A stretch of DNA of 64,000 nt from Paraburkholderia rhizosphaerae. Lineage in GTDB: Bacteria > Pseudomonadota > Gammaproteobacteria > Burkholderiales > Burkholderiaceae. Made by a program: the position numbers and the translations under genes. Under the pieces are notes generated by a model, which was given only the letters and a program-made list of their open reading frames with translations, did no database searches and was not told the DNA's origin. Every line of letters begins with the position of its first letter. Within the stretch, counting starts at the first letter, position 1. Location: contig NZ_SORE01000009.1 in NCBI RefSeq assembly GCF_004366595.1, forward strand, positions 124,001 to 188,000, given 5' to 3'. Shown here one piece after another: positions 26,808-36,705 of the stretch.

Positions 26808-26843
26808 GTAAGACTCCCTTTGGGCCGTTGTTTGCGAACAAGC

Positions 26844-26953
26844 CGCGTAGTACGCGGCGGTTCAGTACTACGCGCTCAAGCCCGCTCACCCGATTGTCGC
26901 GCAATGGCGCTCAAGAGCACAGGTGATGCGAGCAACTGCGCTTCGTACTACGC
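26844..26953. promoter_or_regulatory. Inverted and repeated GTACTACGC motifs between anmK and tyrS
   Basis: CGCGTAGTAC (26844-26853) and GTACTACGCG (26865-26874) are perfect 10-base inverted arms with an 11-base spacer. A third copy, GTACTACGC, lies at 26945-26953, 80 bases downstream in direct orientation. The arrangement resembles a multi-site operator for a dimeric regulator in the divergent promoter region. The regulator is unknown. Confidence 0.45.
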
Positions 26954-27085
26954 ATGCATCATGCCTCATCTCAACAGCGTTGAAACCCTGGCCATTCGGC
27001 CAACGCTCGCAATTCCAGGCGTGCGACGGCTGCGATCCGCGTCAACTATGGGACAATCTCACTTTTTGCGATTCCCCGTTCCAGC

Positions 27086-28327
27086 ATGAGCACCGAGTCC
27101 ACGTCCAAACCCGCCTTTCCGATCACCGACGAAGTCCGTCATGCGCTTGCCGTCACGAAGCGCGGTGTCGACGAACTGCTGATCGAAGAGGAATTCGCGC
27201 AAAAGCTCGCGAAAAGCGCGGCGACCGGCACGCCGCTTCGCATCAAGCTCGGCCTCGATCCGACCGCGCCGGACATCCATATCGGCCACACCGTCGTGCT
27301 GAACAAGATGCGTCAGCTGCAGGACCTCGGGCACACGGTGATCTTCCTGATCGGCGATTTCACGTCACTGATCGGCGATCCATCCGGCCGCAATGCGACG
27401 CGTCCGCCGCTGACGCGCGAGCAGATCGAAACGAACGCAAAGACTTACTTCGACCAGGCGTCGCTCGTGCTCGACCGCGACAAGACGGAGATTCGCTACA
27501 ACAGCGAGTGGTCGATGCCGCTTGGCGCGGACGGCATGATCAAGCTCGCGTCGCGCTACACGGTCGCGCGCATTCTTGAGCGTGAAGACTTCACGAAGCG
27601 CTTCCAAAGCGGTGTGCCGATTTCGATCCATGAGTTCCTGTATCCGTTGATGCAGGGCTACGACTCGGTTGCGCTGAATGCCGACCTCGAACTGGGCGGC
27701 ACGGACCAGAAGTTCAATCTGCTGGTCGGGCGAGAATTGCAAAAGCAATACGGCCAGGAACAGCAATGCATCCTGACAATGCCGCTGCTCGAAGGGCTCG
27801 ATGGCGTCGAGAAGATGTCGAAGTCGAAGAACAACTACGTCGGCATCAGCGAGAAGCCGGCTGACATGTTCGGCAAGCTGATGAGCATCTCCGACGACTT
27901 GATGTGGCGGTATTTCGAACTGCTGTCGTTCCGTCCGATGGACGAGATCGCCGGCTTCAAGCGTGAAACGGAGTCGGGTCGCAATCCGCGCGACTTCAAG
28001 GTGATGCTCGCGCAGGAGGTGGTCGCGCGCTTCCATTCGCAAGCGGATGCGCAGCGGGCGCTCGAAGACTTCAACCATCGCGCGAAAGGCGGCGTGCCGG
28101 ACGACATTCCGTCCGTCACGCTCAGCGGCGCACCGCTTGCGATCGGCCAGTTGCTGAAGCAGGCTGGGCTCGCGCCGTCGACCAGCGAAGCGCTGCGCAA
28201 TATCGAGCAGAACGGTGTGAAGATCGATGGCACCACGATCTCGGACAAGGCACTGAAGGTCGAAGCGGGCGAATACGTCGTGCAGGTCGGCAAGCGGCGT
28301 TTTGCGCGTATCAAGCTTTCGGCGTAA
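27086..28327 (+). CDS. tyrS: Tyrosyl-tRNA synthetase
   Basis: Charges tRNA-Tyr with tyrosine. The 413-residue class I synthetase has the HIGH-type motif PDIHIGH, the KMSKS motif ([12 protein letters not shown]) and a C-terminal S4 RNA-binding domain ([14 protein letters not shown]...[10 protein letters not shown]). The [12 protein letters not shown] segment identifies a bacterial TyrRS. A dtd gene follows after 58 bases, a fitting partner because Dtd removes D-Tyr mis-loaded on tRNA. Confidence 0.98.
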   Translation: MSTESTSKPAFPITDEVRHALAVTKRGVDELLIEEEFAQKLAKSAATGTPLRIKLGLDPTAPDIHIGHTVVLNKMRQLQDLGHTVIFLIGDFTSLIGDPSGRNATRPPLTREQIETNAKTYFDQASLVLDRDKTEIRYNSEWSMPLGADGMIKLASRYTVARILEREDFTKRFQSGVPISIHEFLYPLMQGYDSVALNADLELGGTDQKFNLLVGRELQKQYGQEQQCILTMPLLEGLDGVEKMSKSKNNYVGISEKPADMFGKLMSISDDLMWRYFELLSFRPMDEIAGFKRETESGRNPRDFKVMLAQEVVARFHSQADAQRALEDFNHRAKGGVPDDIPSVTLSGAPLAIGQLLKQAGLAPSTSEALRNIEQNGVKIDGTTISDKALKVEAGEYVVQVGKRRFARIKLSA

Positions 28328-28385
28328 TGCGCAACACGATCAAACGCGCCGCGAAGGGCCTGCGCACATCATTGCGAGGCGCCGC

Positions 28386-28844
28386 ATGATCGCGCTCATC
28401 CAGCGAGTCAGAAATGCCGAGGTGCGCGTGCAAGATCGCGTAACCGGTGCGATTGGCGCCGGGCTCCTTGCACTTGTGTGCGCGGAACGTAGCGACACTG
28501 ACGCGATCGCCGACCGGCTGCTCGCGAAAGTGCTTGGCTATCGGGTATTCAGCGATGCCGCGGGCAAGATGAACCTGAACGTGCAGAACATCGACGGTGC
28601 GGGCCGCGCGGGCGGTCTGCTGCTGGTATCGCAGTTCACGCTGGCGGCGGACACGAATAGCGGGCTGCGTCCGAGTTTCACGCCGGCGGCGCCCCCCGAC
28701 GAAGGCAAGCGTCTGTTCGATTATTTTGTCGCGGCGGCGCGCGCGAAACATCCGATTGTCGAGACCGGCGAGTTCGGTGCCGAAATGCAGGTGTCGCTGG
28801 TGAATGACGGGCCGGTTACGTTCTGGCTGCAAGCGCGCGCATAG
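28386..28844 (+). CDS. dtd: D-aminoacyl-tRNA deacylase
   Basis: Dtd hydrolyses D-amino acids (and glycine on tRNA-Ala) from tRNA. The 152-residue protein has the catalytic SQFTL motif ([13 protein letters not shown]) and the chirality-checking Gly-cisPro motif NDGPVT near the C-terminus. The start at 28386 ([13 protein letters not shown]) is chosen because it begins the conserved fold; an earlier ATG at 28302 overlaps tyrS. It is in a cluster with tyrS and the next phosphatase. Confidence 0.97.
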   Translation: MIALIQRVRNAEVRVQDRVTGAIGAGLLALVCAERSDTDAIADRLLAKVLGYRVFSDAAGKMNLNVQNIDGAGRAGGLLLVSQFTLAADTNSGLRPSFTPAAPPDEGKRLFDYFVAAARAKHPIVETGEFGAEMQVSLVNDGPVTFWLQARA

Positions 28845-28885
28845 GGTTGTCCAGGCGGACTAGTCCAATCAGGTTGTCCAATTTC

Positions 28886-29557
28886 ATGACCACGCAAATT
28901 CTCTTTATCCGGCACGGCGAAACGGACTGGAATCGCATCAAACGCATACAGGGGCATATTGACATCCCGCTTGCGGCGTCCGGCATCGCGCAGGCGCAGC
29001 GACTCGCCGCGCGTCTTGCGCACGAGTCCGGGCAGGGTGCGCGGCTTGACGCAATTTATTCGAGTGATCTGCAGCGTGCGCGGCAGACCGCACAACCGGT
29101 CGCGGACGCGCTTGGCATGTCACTGCTTTTAAACGAAGGCTTGCGTGAGCGTTCGTTCGGCGCGTTTCAAGGACACGACAGCGAAGAAATCGCGCAGCGT
29201 TTTCCCGACGAATATGCGCAATGGCAAACGCGCGATCCGGGTTTTGCGCCGCCTGAAGGTGAGTCGCATCGTGTGTTCTATCACCGGGTGCTGCATGCGC
29301 TTGAACCGATCGTTGCCGCACATCCGAACGGACGCATTGCATGCGTCGCGCACGGCGGCGTGCTCGACTGCGTGTACCGGTTCGCGCGTGGCATTTCGCT
29401 CGACGCGCCGCGCGACTACCCGTTACTCAACACGAGTGTCAATGTTGTCGATTTCGGCGGTGGCGGCGCGACGGTTGTGTCCTGGGCAGACGTTGAGCAC
29501 CTCGATGGACACAGCGACGACGACAGCTTCTACAAATCGCCGCAAGCCGCGCGCTGA
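28886..29557 (+). CDS. Histidine-phosphatase family protein (GpmB-like)
   Basis: A 223-residue phosphohistidine phosphatase of the phosphoglycerate-mutase superfamily. It has the catalytic LFIRHGETDWN at residues 5-15, SDLQRARQTA, LRERSFGAFQG and the second His in CVAHGGVLD. Such proteins dephosphorylate small metabolites; whether it acts as a mutase or as a phosphatase (for example on alpha-ribazole phosphate) cannot be told. The ATG at 28886 starts the conserved fold. It is convergent with ruvB, 12 bases apart. Confidence 0.9.
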   Translation: MTTQILFIRHGETDWNRIKRIQGHIDIPLAASGIAQAQRLAARLAHESGQGARLDAIYSSDLQRARQTAQPVADALGMSLLLNEGLRERSFGAFQGHDSEEIAQRFPDEYAQWQTRDPGFAPPEGESHRVFYHRVLHALEPIVAAHPNGRIACVAHGGVLDCVYRFARGISLDAPRDYPLLNTSVNVVDFGGGGATVVSWADVEHLDGHSDDDSFYKSPQAAR

Positions 29558-29569
29558 GTGACGCCGGCG

Positions 29570-30643
29570 CTAGCGCCAGGGTGTGGGATCGGAATCCCAC
29601 AACCCGCGCACCTGGCTGGACGAATCCGGCGCGGCAAGGCCGAAATGCCGGTAGGTGAGCAGCGTCGCGACACGGCCGCGCGGCGTGCGTTGCAAATAGC
29701 CTTGCTGGATCAGGTACGGCTCGAGCACGTCTTCGATGGTGTCCCGCTCTTCGCCAATCGCCGCAGCGAGATTGTCGACGCCAACCGGGCCGCCATCGAA
29801 CTTATGCAGGATCGCCTCGAGCAGCTTGCGGTCCATCAGGTCGAAGCCGACCGGATCGACATCGAGCATTTGTAACGCGGCGTCAGCCACTTTCGCTGTG
29901 ATGTTGCCGTCCGCCTTCACTTCGGCGAAATCTCGCACGCGGCGCAGAAGGCGGTTCGCGATTCGCGGCGTACCGCGCGCACGTTTGGCAATTTCGAGCG
30001 CACCCTCCGGCACGATATGCGCACCCAATAGCGACGCGGAGCGCGTAACGATGCGCGCGAGCTCGCTGGCGTTATAGAACTCGAGCCGCGCGACGATGCC
30101 GAACCGGTCACGTAACGGGTTCGTCAGCATGCCCGCGCGGGTGGTCGCGCCGACCAGCGTGAACGGCTGCAGGTCGAGCTTGACGCTACGCGCCGCCGGC
30201 CCTTCGCCGATCATGATGTCGATCTGGTAGTCCTCGAGCGCCGGGTACAGGATTTCCTCGACGACCGGGGACAACCGGTGAATCTCGTCGATAAACAACA
30301 CGTCATTCGCTTCGAGATTGGTGAGCAGCGCGGCGAGGTCGCCCGCGCGCTCGAGCACCGGCCCGGACGTTTGCCTGAGGTTCACGCCCATTTCCCGCGC
30401 GATGATGTGCGCAAGCGTGGTCTTGCCGAGGCCGGGTGGCCCGAACAGCAATACGTGGTCGAGCGATTCCGAACGGCGTTTCGCGGCTTCGATAAAGATC
30501 TCGAGCTGGCCGCGCACCTTTTCCTGACCGACGTATTCGTCGAGCTGGCGTGGGCGCAGCGCACGCTCAAACGCCTCTTCATTCGGCGACACGGGCGTGG
30601 CGGCGATGATGCGTTCGGCGGCGAGTTTGTCGGTTTCAATCAT
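29570..30643 (-). CDS. ruvB: Holliday junction DNA helicase RuvB
   Basis: Hexameric AAA+ motor that drives branch migration of Holliday junctions with RuvA. The 357-residue protein has Walker [14 protein letters not shown], Walker [12 protein letters not shown], sensor motif [17 protein letters not shown], and a C-terminal winged helix ending in the RTPRGR motif. [12 protein letters not shown] at 30643 is the usual start; an ATG three codons earlier is possible. It lies downstream of ruvA and ruvC in the same direction, with gaps of 120 and 147 bases. Confidence 0.97.
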   Translation of the reverse strand: MIETDKLAAERIIAATPVSPNEEAFERALRPRQLDEYVGQEKVRGQLEIFIEAAKRRSESLDHVLLFGPPGLGKTTLAHIIAREMGVNLRQTSGPVLERAGDLAALLTNLEANDVLFIDEIHRLSPVVEEILYPALEDYQIDIMIGEGPAARSVKLDLQPFTLVGATTRAGMLTNPLRDRFGIVARLEFYNASELARIVTRSASLLGAHIVPEGALEIAKRARGTPRIANRLLRRVRDFAEVKADGNITAKVADAALQMLDVDPVGFDLMDRKLLEAILHKFDGGPVGVDNLAAAIGEERDTIEDVLEPYLIQQGYLQRTPRGRVATLLTYRHFGLAAPDSSSQVRGLWDSDPTPWR

Positions 30644-30763
30644 GACGGGCATTGTACCGCGCGCGGCCCGTTCACAAACCTGGCCGAACGGCCAGGGTGC
30701 GCGCGCGGCGGCGGCGTGAGATGCTTCGCTTCGTTGTCACACGCCGCTGGCCGCGCTCAAGGA

Positions 30764-31345
30764 TCAGGTTTTCGATAGCGCCTTCAGCGCAAGCTTGATG
30801 CCATCGGAAACGCCCGTGCCCGCGGGCACATTCTTGATGGCGGCCAACGCTTCTTTTTCGGAGTAGCCCAATGCGAGCAGCGCATTCAGGATGTCGGACG
30901 CATGACCGGAAGCGGACGCCGCGCCCGCGGCTGCGCCCAGGTCGGCGCCCAGCTTGCCTTTGAGTTCGAGGAGCAAGCGCTCCGCGGTTTTTTTGCCAAT
31001 GCCCGGTACGCGCGTGAGGCGCGCGGCGTCCTGCAGCGTGACGGTTTGCGATAGCTCCTGCACGCTCATACCGGACAGCACGGCGAGCGCCATGCGCGCG
31101 CCGATGCCACTGATCTTTAACAATTCGCGAAACGTCGCGCGCTCCTGCGCGGTGCCGAAGCCGTACAGCAGATGGGCGTCCTCGCGCACGATCAGCTGGG
31201 TGAGCAGCACGACCTTTTCACCTGTCGATGGCAGGTTGTAGAAGGTGCTCATGGGTACGTCGATTTCGTAGCCAACACCATTGCAGTCGATGAGCAGGTG
31301 CGGCGGATTTTTTTCCAGCAGAACGCCGGCGATGCGACCGATCAT
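30764..31345 (-). CDS. ruvA: Holliday junction DNA helicase RuvA
   Basis: Tetrameric protein that holds the Holliday junction open and loads RuvB. The 193-residue protein has the N-terminal OB domain ([23 protein letters not shown]..), two helix-hairpin-helix motifs ([35 protein letters not shown]) and the C-terminal RuvB-binding domain ([16 protein letters not shown]). Normal length. Middle gene of the ruvC-ruvA-ruvB cluster. Confidence 0.97.
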   Translation of the reverse strand: MIGRIAGVLLEKNPPHLLIDCNGVGYEIDVPMSTFYNLPSTGEKVVLLTQLIVREDAHLLYGFGTAQERATFRELLKISGIGARMALAVLSGMSVQELSQTVTLQDAARLTRVPGIGKKTAERLLLELKGKLGADLGAAAGAASASGHASDILNALLALGYSEKEALAAIKNVPAGTGVSDGIKLALKALSKT

Positions 31346-31492
31346 GATCGATTCAATCGTGAGGGAAAGCGCGAGTGTAGCGCAGCGCGCACGCGTACGG
31401 CGCGGGCCGAAAGGTTCTAACGGGCGTATCGCAGCGGCGTGAACGCGTCGGACAGCGACCGCCTGCGCGTACGATGCGAACCGGCGCTTGGC

Positions 31493-32035
31493 CTACCCGA
31501 CGAGCCGCCCGCGACGCACGCGCAGGCCTTTCTTCGCCAGTGCCGGTGCAATGCCGCCAAGCGTGCTGAGCGTGCTGCCACCATGCGCGTGACAAATGGC
31601 CATGCCAAGCGCGTCGGCGGCGTCGGTGCCGGGCACACCGGAGAGTGTTAGCAGGCGCACGACCATCTGCTGCATTTGCTCTTTGGTGGCGCGCCCGTAC
31701 CCGACCACTGCCTGTTTCAACTGCAGTGCGGTGTATTCGGCGACCGGCACGCCGCCTGCCACCAGTCCGCAGATCGCGGCGCCGCGAGCCTGGCCGAGCA
31801 GCAGCGTCGATTGCGGGTTGACGTTGACGAACACCTTCTCGATGGCCGCCTGATCGGGCGCGTGCTGGCGAATCAACGTGGAAATGCCGTCGAAAATGGT
31901 GCCGAGGCGCGATGGCAGATCGCCATCGGGTGTTTTGATGACGCCGCTTGCGACGTAGCTCAACTGGTGACCGGACTGATCGATCACACCGAAGCCAGTC
32001 ACGCGCAGGCCGGGGTCGATGCCGAGAATTCTCAT
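31493..32035 (-). CDS. ruvC: Holliday junction resolvase RuvC
   Basis: Endonuclease that cuts Holliday junctions symmetrically. The 180-residue RNase H-fold protein has the four acidic residues in their usual places: Asp7 (MRILGIDPG), Glu in AAIEKVFV, and two Asp in [16 protein letters not shown]. First gene of ruvC-A-B. It begins 48 bases beyond the purH terminator. Confidence 0.97.
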   Translation of the reverse strand: MRILGIDPGLRVTGFGVIDQSGHQLSYVASGVIKTPDGDLPSRLGTIFDGISTLIRQHAPDQAAIEKVFVNVNPQSTLLLGQARGAAICGLVAGGVPVAEYTALQLKQAVVGYGRATKEQMQQMVVRLLTLSGVPGTDAADALGMAICHAHGGSTLSTLGGIAPALAKKGLRVRRGRLVG

Positions 32036-32082
32036 ATCGGAAGGGCGGACTCAGTGCCTGCGATACTACAACGAATCGGATG

Positions 32083-32117
32083 TAAAACGGCCCGGCAGTG
32101 TGAAACTGCCGGGCCGT
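32083..32117 (-). terminator. Intrinsic terminator of purH
   Basis: Read on the minus strand, ACGGCCCGGCAGT pairs perfectly over 13 bases with ACTGCCGGGCCGT (32105-32117 with 32087-32099), loop TTCAC, followed by TTTTACA. It ends the dusB-fis-purH transcripts before ruvC. Confidence 0.88.
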
Positions 32118-32178
32118 CCGCTGCACGAGTAGTGAACAGCGCGCACTGCGCGCCGCGCGCCACCTGCAGCAACGCAGA

Positions 32179-33744
32179 TTAGTGGCGGAAGTGACGAACG
32201 CCGGTCACGACCATCGCGATGTTGTGTTCATCCGCGGCGGCGATCACCTCATCGTCGCGCACCGAACCGCCCGGTTGGATCACACAGGTCGCGCCCGCCG
32301 CGACGACCACGTCGAGCCCGTCGCGGAACGGGAAGAACGCGTCGGACGCAACCGCGGAACCGTTCAGCGACAGCCCCGCGTTTTGCGCCTTGATGCTCGC
32401 AATGCGCGCGGAATCCACGCGGCTCATCTGTCCGGCGCCTACGCCGAGCGTCATGCCGTTGCCGCAGAACACGATCGCATTGGACTTCACGAACTTCGCG
32501 ACACGCCATGCGAACAGCAGATCGTCCATCTCCTTCGGCGTCGGGTAGCGCTTCGTCACGACACGCAGGTCGCGCGCCTGCACGTTCTTTGCATCGAGCG
32601 ACTGCACGAGCAGCCCGCCGCCGACGCGCTTCAGGTCGAACGCGTTGTGACCGTCTCCGGGCGCGATTTCAAGCAACCGCACGTTCTGCTTGGCTGCGAA
32701 CACTTGCCGCGCCGCACTGCTGAACGCCGGCGCGATCAGCACCTCGACGAACTGCTTCGCAACGGCTTGCGCGGTCGCCTCATCCACTTCGCGATTGAAC
32801 GCGATGATGCCGCCGAACGCGGACGTCGGATCGGTCTGGAACGCCTTCGCATATGCTTCGTTCGCATCGGCGCCGGTCGCGACGCCGCACGGATTCGCGT
32901 GCTTGATGATCACGCAGGCCGCCACGTCGAATGTTTTTACGCATTCCCAGGCAGCGTCCGAATCGGCGATGTTGTTGTACGACAGCTCCTTGCCCTGCAG
33001 CTGCGTGTAGTTTGCGAGCGCGCCGGCCGGTACCGACAGGTCGCGATAGAACGCCGCGCTTTGATGCGGATTCTCGCCGTAACGCAGGTCCTGAACCTTC
33101 TCGTACGCAAGATTGAGCGTGGCCGGATAGGCGTTGCGGTCGCGGTGCTGCAGTTCTTCGGTAAGGCTCGTCAGGTAATTCGTGATCGCGCCGTCGTACT
33201 GCGCGGTATGCGCGAACACCTTGGTCGCGAGGCGGAAGTTCGTCTTGTAGCTGACCACATTGCGGTTCGCGCGCATTTCGTCGAGCACCGTTGTGTAGTC
33301 CACCGGGTCGACGACGACGGTTACGTCGCGGTGGTTCTTCGCCGCGGAGCGCAACATGGTCGGGCCGCCGATGTCGATGTTCTCGATCGCGTCTTCGAGC
33401 GAGCAGTCGTCCTTCGATACGGTCTGCACGAACGGATACAGATTCACCACCAGCAGGTCGATCGTCGGAATGCCGTGCTTCTCGAGCGCGGCCATGTGCT
33501 CGGGCAGGTCGCGGCGCGCGAGAATACCGCCGTGCACCTTCGGATGCAGCGTTTTCACGCGCCCGTCGAGCATTTCCGGAAAGCCCGTGTAGTCGGCCAC
33601 TTCGGTGACCGCGAGGCCGGCATCCGCGAGCAGTTTCGCGGTGCCGCCGGTCGACAGGATCTTGACGCCGAGCGCCGATAGCGATTTCGCGAAATCGACG
33701 ATGCCGGACTTATCGGAAACGGAGATGAGCGCTTGCTTGATCAT
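32179..33744 (-). CDS. purH: Bifunctional AICAR formyltransferase/IMP cyclohydrolase
   Basis: PurH carries out the last two steps of IMP synthesis: formylation of AICAR and ring closure. The start at 33744 ([22 protein letters not shown]) gives 521 residues, the family length. The N-terminal cyclohydrolase domain ([33 protein letters not shown]) is followed by the transformylase domain with the catalytic KHANPCG and the [11 protein letters not shown] end. The same frame is open further upstream, but that part overlaps fis and is not protein-like. It lies 44 bases after fis. Confidence 0.98.
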   Translation of the reverse strand: MIKQALISVSDKSGIVDFAKSLSALGVKILSTGGTAKLLADAGLAVTEVADYTGFPEMLDGRVKTLHPKVHGGILARRDLPEHMAALEKHGIPTIDLLVVNLYPFVQTVSKDDCSLEDAIENIDIGGPTMLRSAAKNHRDVTVVVDPVDYTTVLDEMRANRNVVSYKTNFRLATKVFAHTAQYDGAITNYLTSLTEELQHRDRNAYPATLNLAYEKVQDLRYGENPHQSAAFYRDLSVPAGALANYTQLQGKELSYNNIADSDAAWECVKTFDVAACVIIKHANPCGVATGADANEAYAKAFQTDPTSAFGGIIAFNREVDEATAQAVAKQFVEVLIAPAFSSAARQVFAAKQNVRLLEIAPGDGHNAFDLKRVGGGLLVQSLDAKNVQARDLRVVTKRYPTPKEMDDLLFAWRVAKFVKSNAIVFCGNGMTLGVGAGQMSRVDSARIASIKAQNAGLSLNGSAVASDAFFPFRDGLDVVVAAGATCVIQPGGSVRDDEVIAAADEHNIAMVVTGVRHFRH

Positions 33745-33788
33745 GATGAAAACAGAAAAGCCGAAGAAGGCGTGGCAGGGCGCGCGAG

Positions 33789-34022
33789 CTACAGCAGACC
33801 GTGCTGTTGCAGCTTCTTGCGCAGCGTATTGCGGTTGATGCCGAGATACTCGGCGGCCAGCGACTGATTGCCGCCGGCCTGCTCGAGCACCACCTCGAGC
33901 AACGGTTTTTCGACGCACGAAATGACCATGTCGTACACATCGTGCGGGTTGGAGCCGTCGAGATCCTGAAAGTACATATCCAGGCTGTCGCGGACACATT
34001 GTTCGATATTGTGCTTGCTCAT
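33789..34022 (-). CDS. fis: Fis family DNA-binding protein
   Basis: A 77-residue nucleoid protein related to E. coli Fis (98 residues). The C-terminal helix-turn-helix is conserved ([22 protein letters not shown]). The shorter N-terminus is normal in betaproteobacteria. Its ATG overlaps the dusB stop in an ATGA arrangement, the widespread dusB-fis operon. Fis bends DNA and tunes rRNA and other growth-linked promoters; targets in this window are not identified. Confidence 0.96.
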   Translation of the reverse strand: MSKHNIEQCVRDSLDMYFQDLDGSNPHDVYDMVISCVEKPLLEVVLEQAGGNQSLAAEYLGINRNTLRKKLQQHGLL

Positions 34023-35083
34023 GCTGCTAATAAGTCGGATTGGTCCCGTTCGCCGTTGTTATTGGTGTCGTCTTCGACATACACGAGGCGATCGGAAATC
34101 GCCTTTTGCGCGTCGAAAAATTCATTCACCGCGAGCAACTGCTCGCGTGTCGAATCCAGCGTATTCATCCGATGGCGGAACACGTTGGCGCCGGAAAGGC
34201 CGCGAGTGTACCAGCCGATATGCTTGCGCGCAGTACGCACGCCTGTAAATTCCCCGTAAAACGCGTAGTGATCCTCGAGATGCTCGTTCATGACCTGCTG
34301 GATTTCATCGATGCGCGGCGCCGGCAACAGGTCGCCCGTTTGCAGAAAATGTTCGATCTCGCGGAACAACCACGGGCGTCCCTGCGCCGCGCGGCCAATC
34401 ATGATTGCGTCGGCGCCGGTCGCGGCCAGCACGTCGCGCGCCTTGTGCGGCGACGTGATGTCGCCGTTCGCGACAACCGGAATGCCCACCGCCGCTTTCA
34501 CCGCGGCGATCGTTTCGTACTCGGCTTCGCCGTGATACAGGTCCGCGCGCGTGCGGCCGTGCACGGTCAGCATCGAGATGCCCGCCGATTCTGCGAGGCG
34601 CGCGACCGTCAGCGCATTCTTGTTCTCGCGATTCCAGCCGGTGCGGATCTTGAGCGTGACCGGCACCGCATCCGGTCCGACGCCTACCGCATTCACAACC
34701 GCCTCGACGATACGCTGCACCAGCGGTTCGTTCTGCAGCAGCGCCGAGCCCGCCGCAACGTTGCACACCTTCTTCGCCGGACAGCCCATGTTGATATCGA
34801 TGATCTGTGCGCCGTTCGCGACGTTGTAGCGCGCGGCTTCCGCCATCATCTGCGGATCAGCGCCGGCGATCTGCACCGCGATCGGTTCGACTTCGCCCGC
34901 GTGGTTGGCGCGGCGCATGGTCTTTTCGCTTTTCCATAGCTGCGCGTTCGATGCGACCATTTCCGACACCGCATAGCCCGCGCCAAGGCGCTTGCAGAGC
35001 TGCCGGAACGGCCGGTCCGTGACGCCTGCCATTGGGGCGACGAACAGGTTGTTGCGCAAATTGTGCGTGCCGATAACGGGCAT
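34019..35083 (-). CDS. dusB: tRNA dihydrouridine synthase B
   Basis: FMN-dependent enzyme that reduces uridine to dihydrouridine at tRNA position 17. The 354-residue protein has the Dus signature [11 protein letters not shown] with the catalytic Cys, the N-terminal [17 protein letters not shown], and [16 protein letters not shown] and [11 protein letters not shown] for FMN binding. The start at 35083 (MPVIGTHNL) is preferred. An in-frame ATG at 35146 adds 21 residues, and neither has a clear ribosome site. First gene of dusB-fis, probably with purH. Confidence 0.96.
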   Translation of the reverse strand: MPVIGTHNLRNNLFVAPMAGVTDRPFRQLCKRLGAGYAVSEMVASNAQLWKSEKTMRRANHAGEVEPIAVQIAGADPQMMAEAARYNVANGAQIIDINMGCPAKKVCNVAAGSALLQNEPLVQRIVEAVVNAVGVGPDAVPVTLKIRTGWNRENKNALTVARLAESAGISMLTVHGRTRADLYHGEAEYETIAAVKAAVGIPVVANGDITSPHKARDVLAATGADAIMIGRAAQGRPWLFREIEHFLQTGDLLPAPRIDEIQQVMNEHLEDHYAFYGEFTGVRTARKHIGWYTRGLSGANVFRHRMNTLDSTREQLLAVNEFFDAQKAISDRLVYVEDDTNNNGERDQSDLLAA

Positions 35084-35271
35084 GACCGGTAGAACTGCCC
35101 GCGGCGCACCACCCTGTCCGACAGCGCCGAAGAGGCGCCGAGACACGAATGGGGAACCGCGGATCGCGAGGGGAAAGTTTCTATTTTAACGTTAACGGCT
35201 CGTCACCAGACAGAGTTGAGTGCGTGATAACCCGTTATATCTTCTATGGAACTGCGCCTGGTCATAGAACA

Positions 35272-35300
35272 GAACGGCGCGTGGGTCACACGCGCCGTTC
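35272..35300 (-). terminator. Strong hairpin downstream of ubiH (possible terminator)
   Basis: GAACGGCGCGTG (35272-35283) pairs perfectly with CACGCGCCGTTC (35289-35300). On the minus strand it is followed only by TGTTCTATG, a poor T run, so termination may be partial or Rho-assisted. It lies between ubiH and dusB. Confidence 0.45.
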
Positions 35301-35364
35301 AGGCGGACGCGGCCAATGCCGCCGATCGCGCTTGCCGCAACCTGCGCGCCGTCGAAGAGCGCTT

Positions 35365-36705
35365 CTAGCGTCGTTGCCCGAACATCATTTGCCGCGCGAG
35401 CGCGGTTTTCACCGGCGGCACGAATTCGAGCGCGGTGAGCGCGAGGCCACGCAGCGAACCGAGTGCGGGGAAATCGACGGTAAACAAACGTGCAAGCGTG
35501 TCGGTCGCGCCGATCGTCAAGCGCCGGTCGAGCGCGCGGCTGCGCGCGAACGCAGCGAGTGCGAGCGGCGACGGGCCATGCTGCGACAGCGCGTCGGCCA
35601 GCGCATGCGCATCGCGCAGACCGAGGTTCAGGCCTTGTCCCGCGACAGGGTGCAGCGTCTGCGCGGCGTTGCCGATCGCGACGACGCGTCCGTTCACGAG
35701 CGCGTCGACAGTATTCAGGCCGAGCGGAAACGCCGCGCGTCCTTTGATTTGCGTAAAGCGGCCCATCCGGTCGCCGAACGCGATACCGAGCTCCTGCAGG
35801 AACGCGTCGTCGGGAAGTTGCGCGCGGCGTGCTGCTTCTTCGGGCGCGCAGCACCAGACAAGCGCATAGTCCGCACCGCGCACGCCACCGGTCGGCAGAA
35901 GCGCAATCGGCCCTTGCGATGTGAACCGCTCCCACGCGACATGCGGCCGTGGCGCCGACACGCTGACCGTGCCGACCAGTGCAGTCTGCCGATAGTCGCG
36001 CGAGCCGCCGCTACCGGCCTGCTGCTCGTGAAAGAGCCCACCTTCCGCGCTAACCAGCAGACGGCTGCGCAGCGTGCGCGTCACGCCGGCGCTGTCAATG
36101 CGCAGCGTAACCCCGTCGTTCTCCTGCACGGGTGTTTGCGCGGTGGTCGACTTGAACCAGTGCACAGGCGTCGCGTGCACCACCTGAGCGAGCGAATGCA
36201 CGATCGAACCGTAGCGCAGCACGTAGCCAAGCGCGGGCAAGCCGTGTTCGGTGTGATCGATCAGGGTGCGCCCGAAATGCCCACGCTGTGATACGTGAAT
36301 GCGATATATCGCGGTTGCGTCGGCTGGCCAGCGCAGCGGTTCGAGGATCATCCGGCTGCCTTGCGACACGGCGATCGAACGCGGATCGGATGCGGCATCC
36401 TCCGGTTCGCGGGCGTCGATCAGTGCGACCGACAACGTTCGCGTCGCGCTGCGCCGCGCGAGCCAGCCAGCCAGCGCCATCCCGACCGGGCCCGCACCGA
36501 CGATCGTCACGTCGAAATCGAATGGCTCGCCCTGCCGCTCGTCGTGCAGGCGATTCGAACCGGGCCGCGCGCCGGTCCGGGAAGCGAGCGCCGTCGCATC
36601 GGCGCGCTCGCGGTGTTGCTGTTCCTGTTGCGGGGACCCACACAACGATCCGCCGGCTTGCGCTCCTTTCATCTGCCGCGTCTGATCCACAGTCGATCCG
36701 CTCAT
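35365..36705 (-). CDS. ubiH: UbiH/UbiF/VisC-family FAD monooxygenase (ubiquinone biosynthesis)
   Basis: Flavin hydroxylase that probably oxidises the ubiquinone ring. The 446-residue protein has the dinucleotide fold VTIVGAGPVGMALAGWL, the DPRSIAVSQGSRMIL segment, and the second FAD motif AIGNAAQTLHPVAGQGLNLGLRDA typical of UbiH/UbiF. The N-terminal ~63 residues before the FAD motif are low-complexity and unusual; the ATG at 36705 is kept because it overlaps the pepP stop (ATGA). UbiH cannot be firmly separated from UbiF/UbiI paralogues by eye. Confidence 0.87.
   Translation of the reverse strand: MSGSTVDQTRQMKGAQAGGSLCGSPQQEQQHRERADATALASRTGARPGSNRLHDERQGEPFDFDVTIVGAGPVGMALAGWLARRSATRTLSVALIDAREPEDAASDPRSIAVSQGSRMILEPLRWPADATAIYRIHVSQRGHFGRTLIDHTEHGLPALGYVLRYGSIVHSLAQVVHATPVHWFKSTTAQTPVQENDGVTLRIDSAGVTRTLRSRLLVSAEGGLFHEQQAGSGGSRDYRQTALVGTVSVSAPRPHVAWERFTSQGPIALLPTGGVRGADYALVWCCAPEEAARRAQLPDDAFLQELGIAFGDRMGRFTQIKGRAAFPLGLNTVDALVNGRVVAIGNAAQTLHPVAGQGLNLGLRDAHALADALSQHGPSPLALAAFARSRALDRRLTIGATDTLARLFTVDFPALGSLRGLALTALEFVPPVKTALARQMMFGQRR

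Noticed and set aside
32182..33681. 499-codon plus-strand open frame opposite purH
   Set aside because: A codon-position shadow of purH on the other strand; no recognisable domain and no ribosome site.
35192..35935. Protein-like tail in another frame downstream of ubiH, suggesting a frameshifted C-terminus
   Set aside because: The ubiH frame already ends with a normal family C-terminus, so no frameshift is needed; the other frame is Arg-rich through most of its length.
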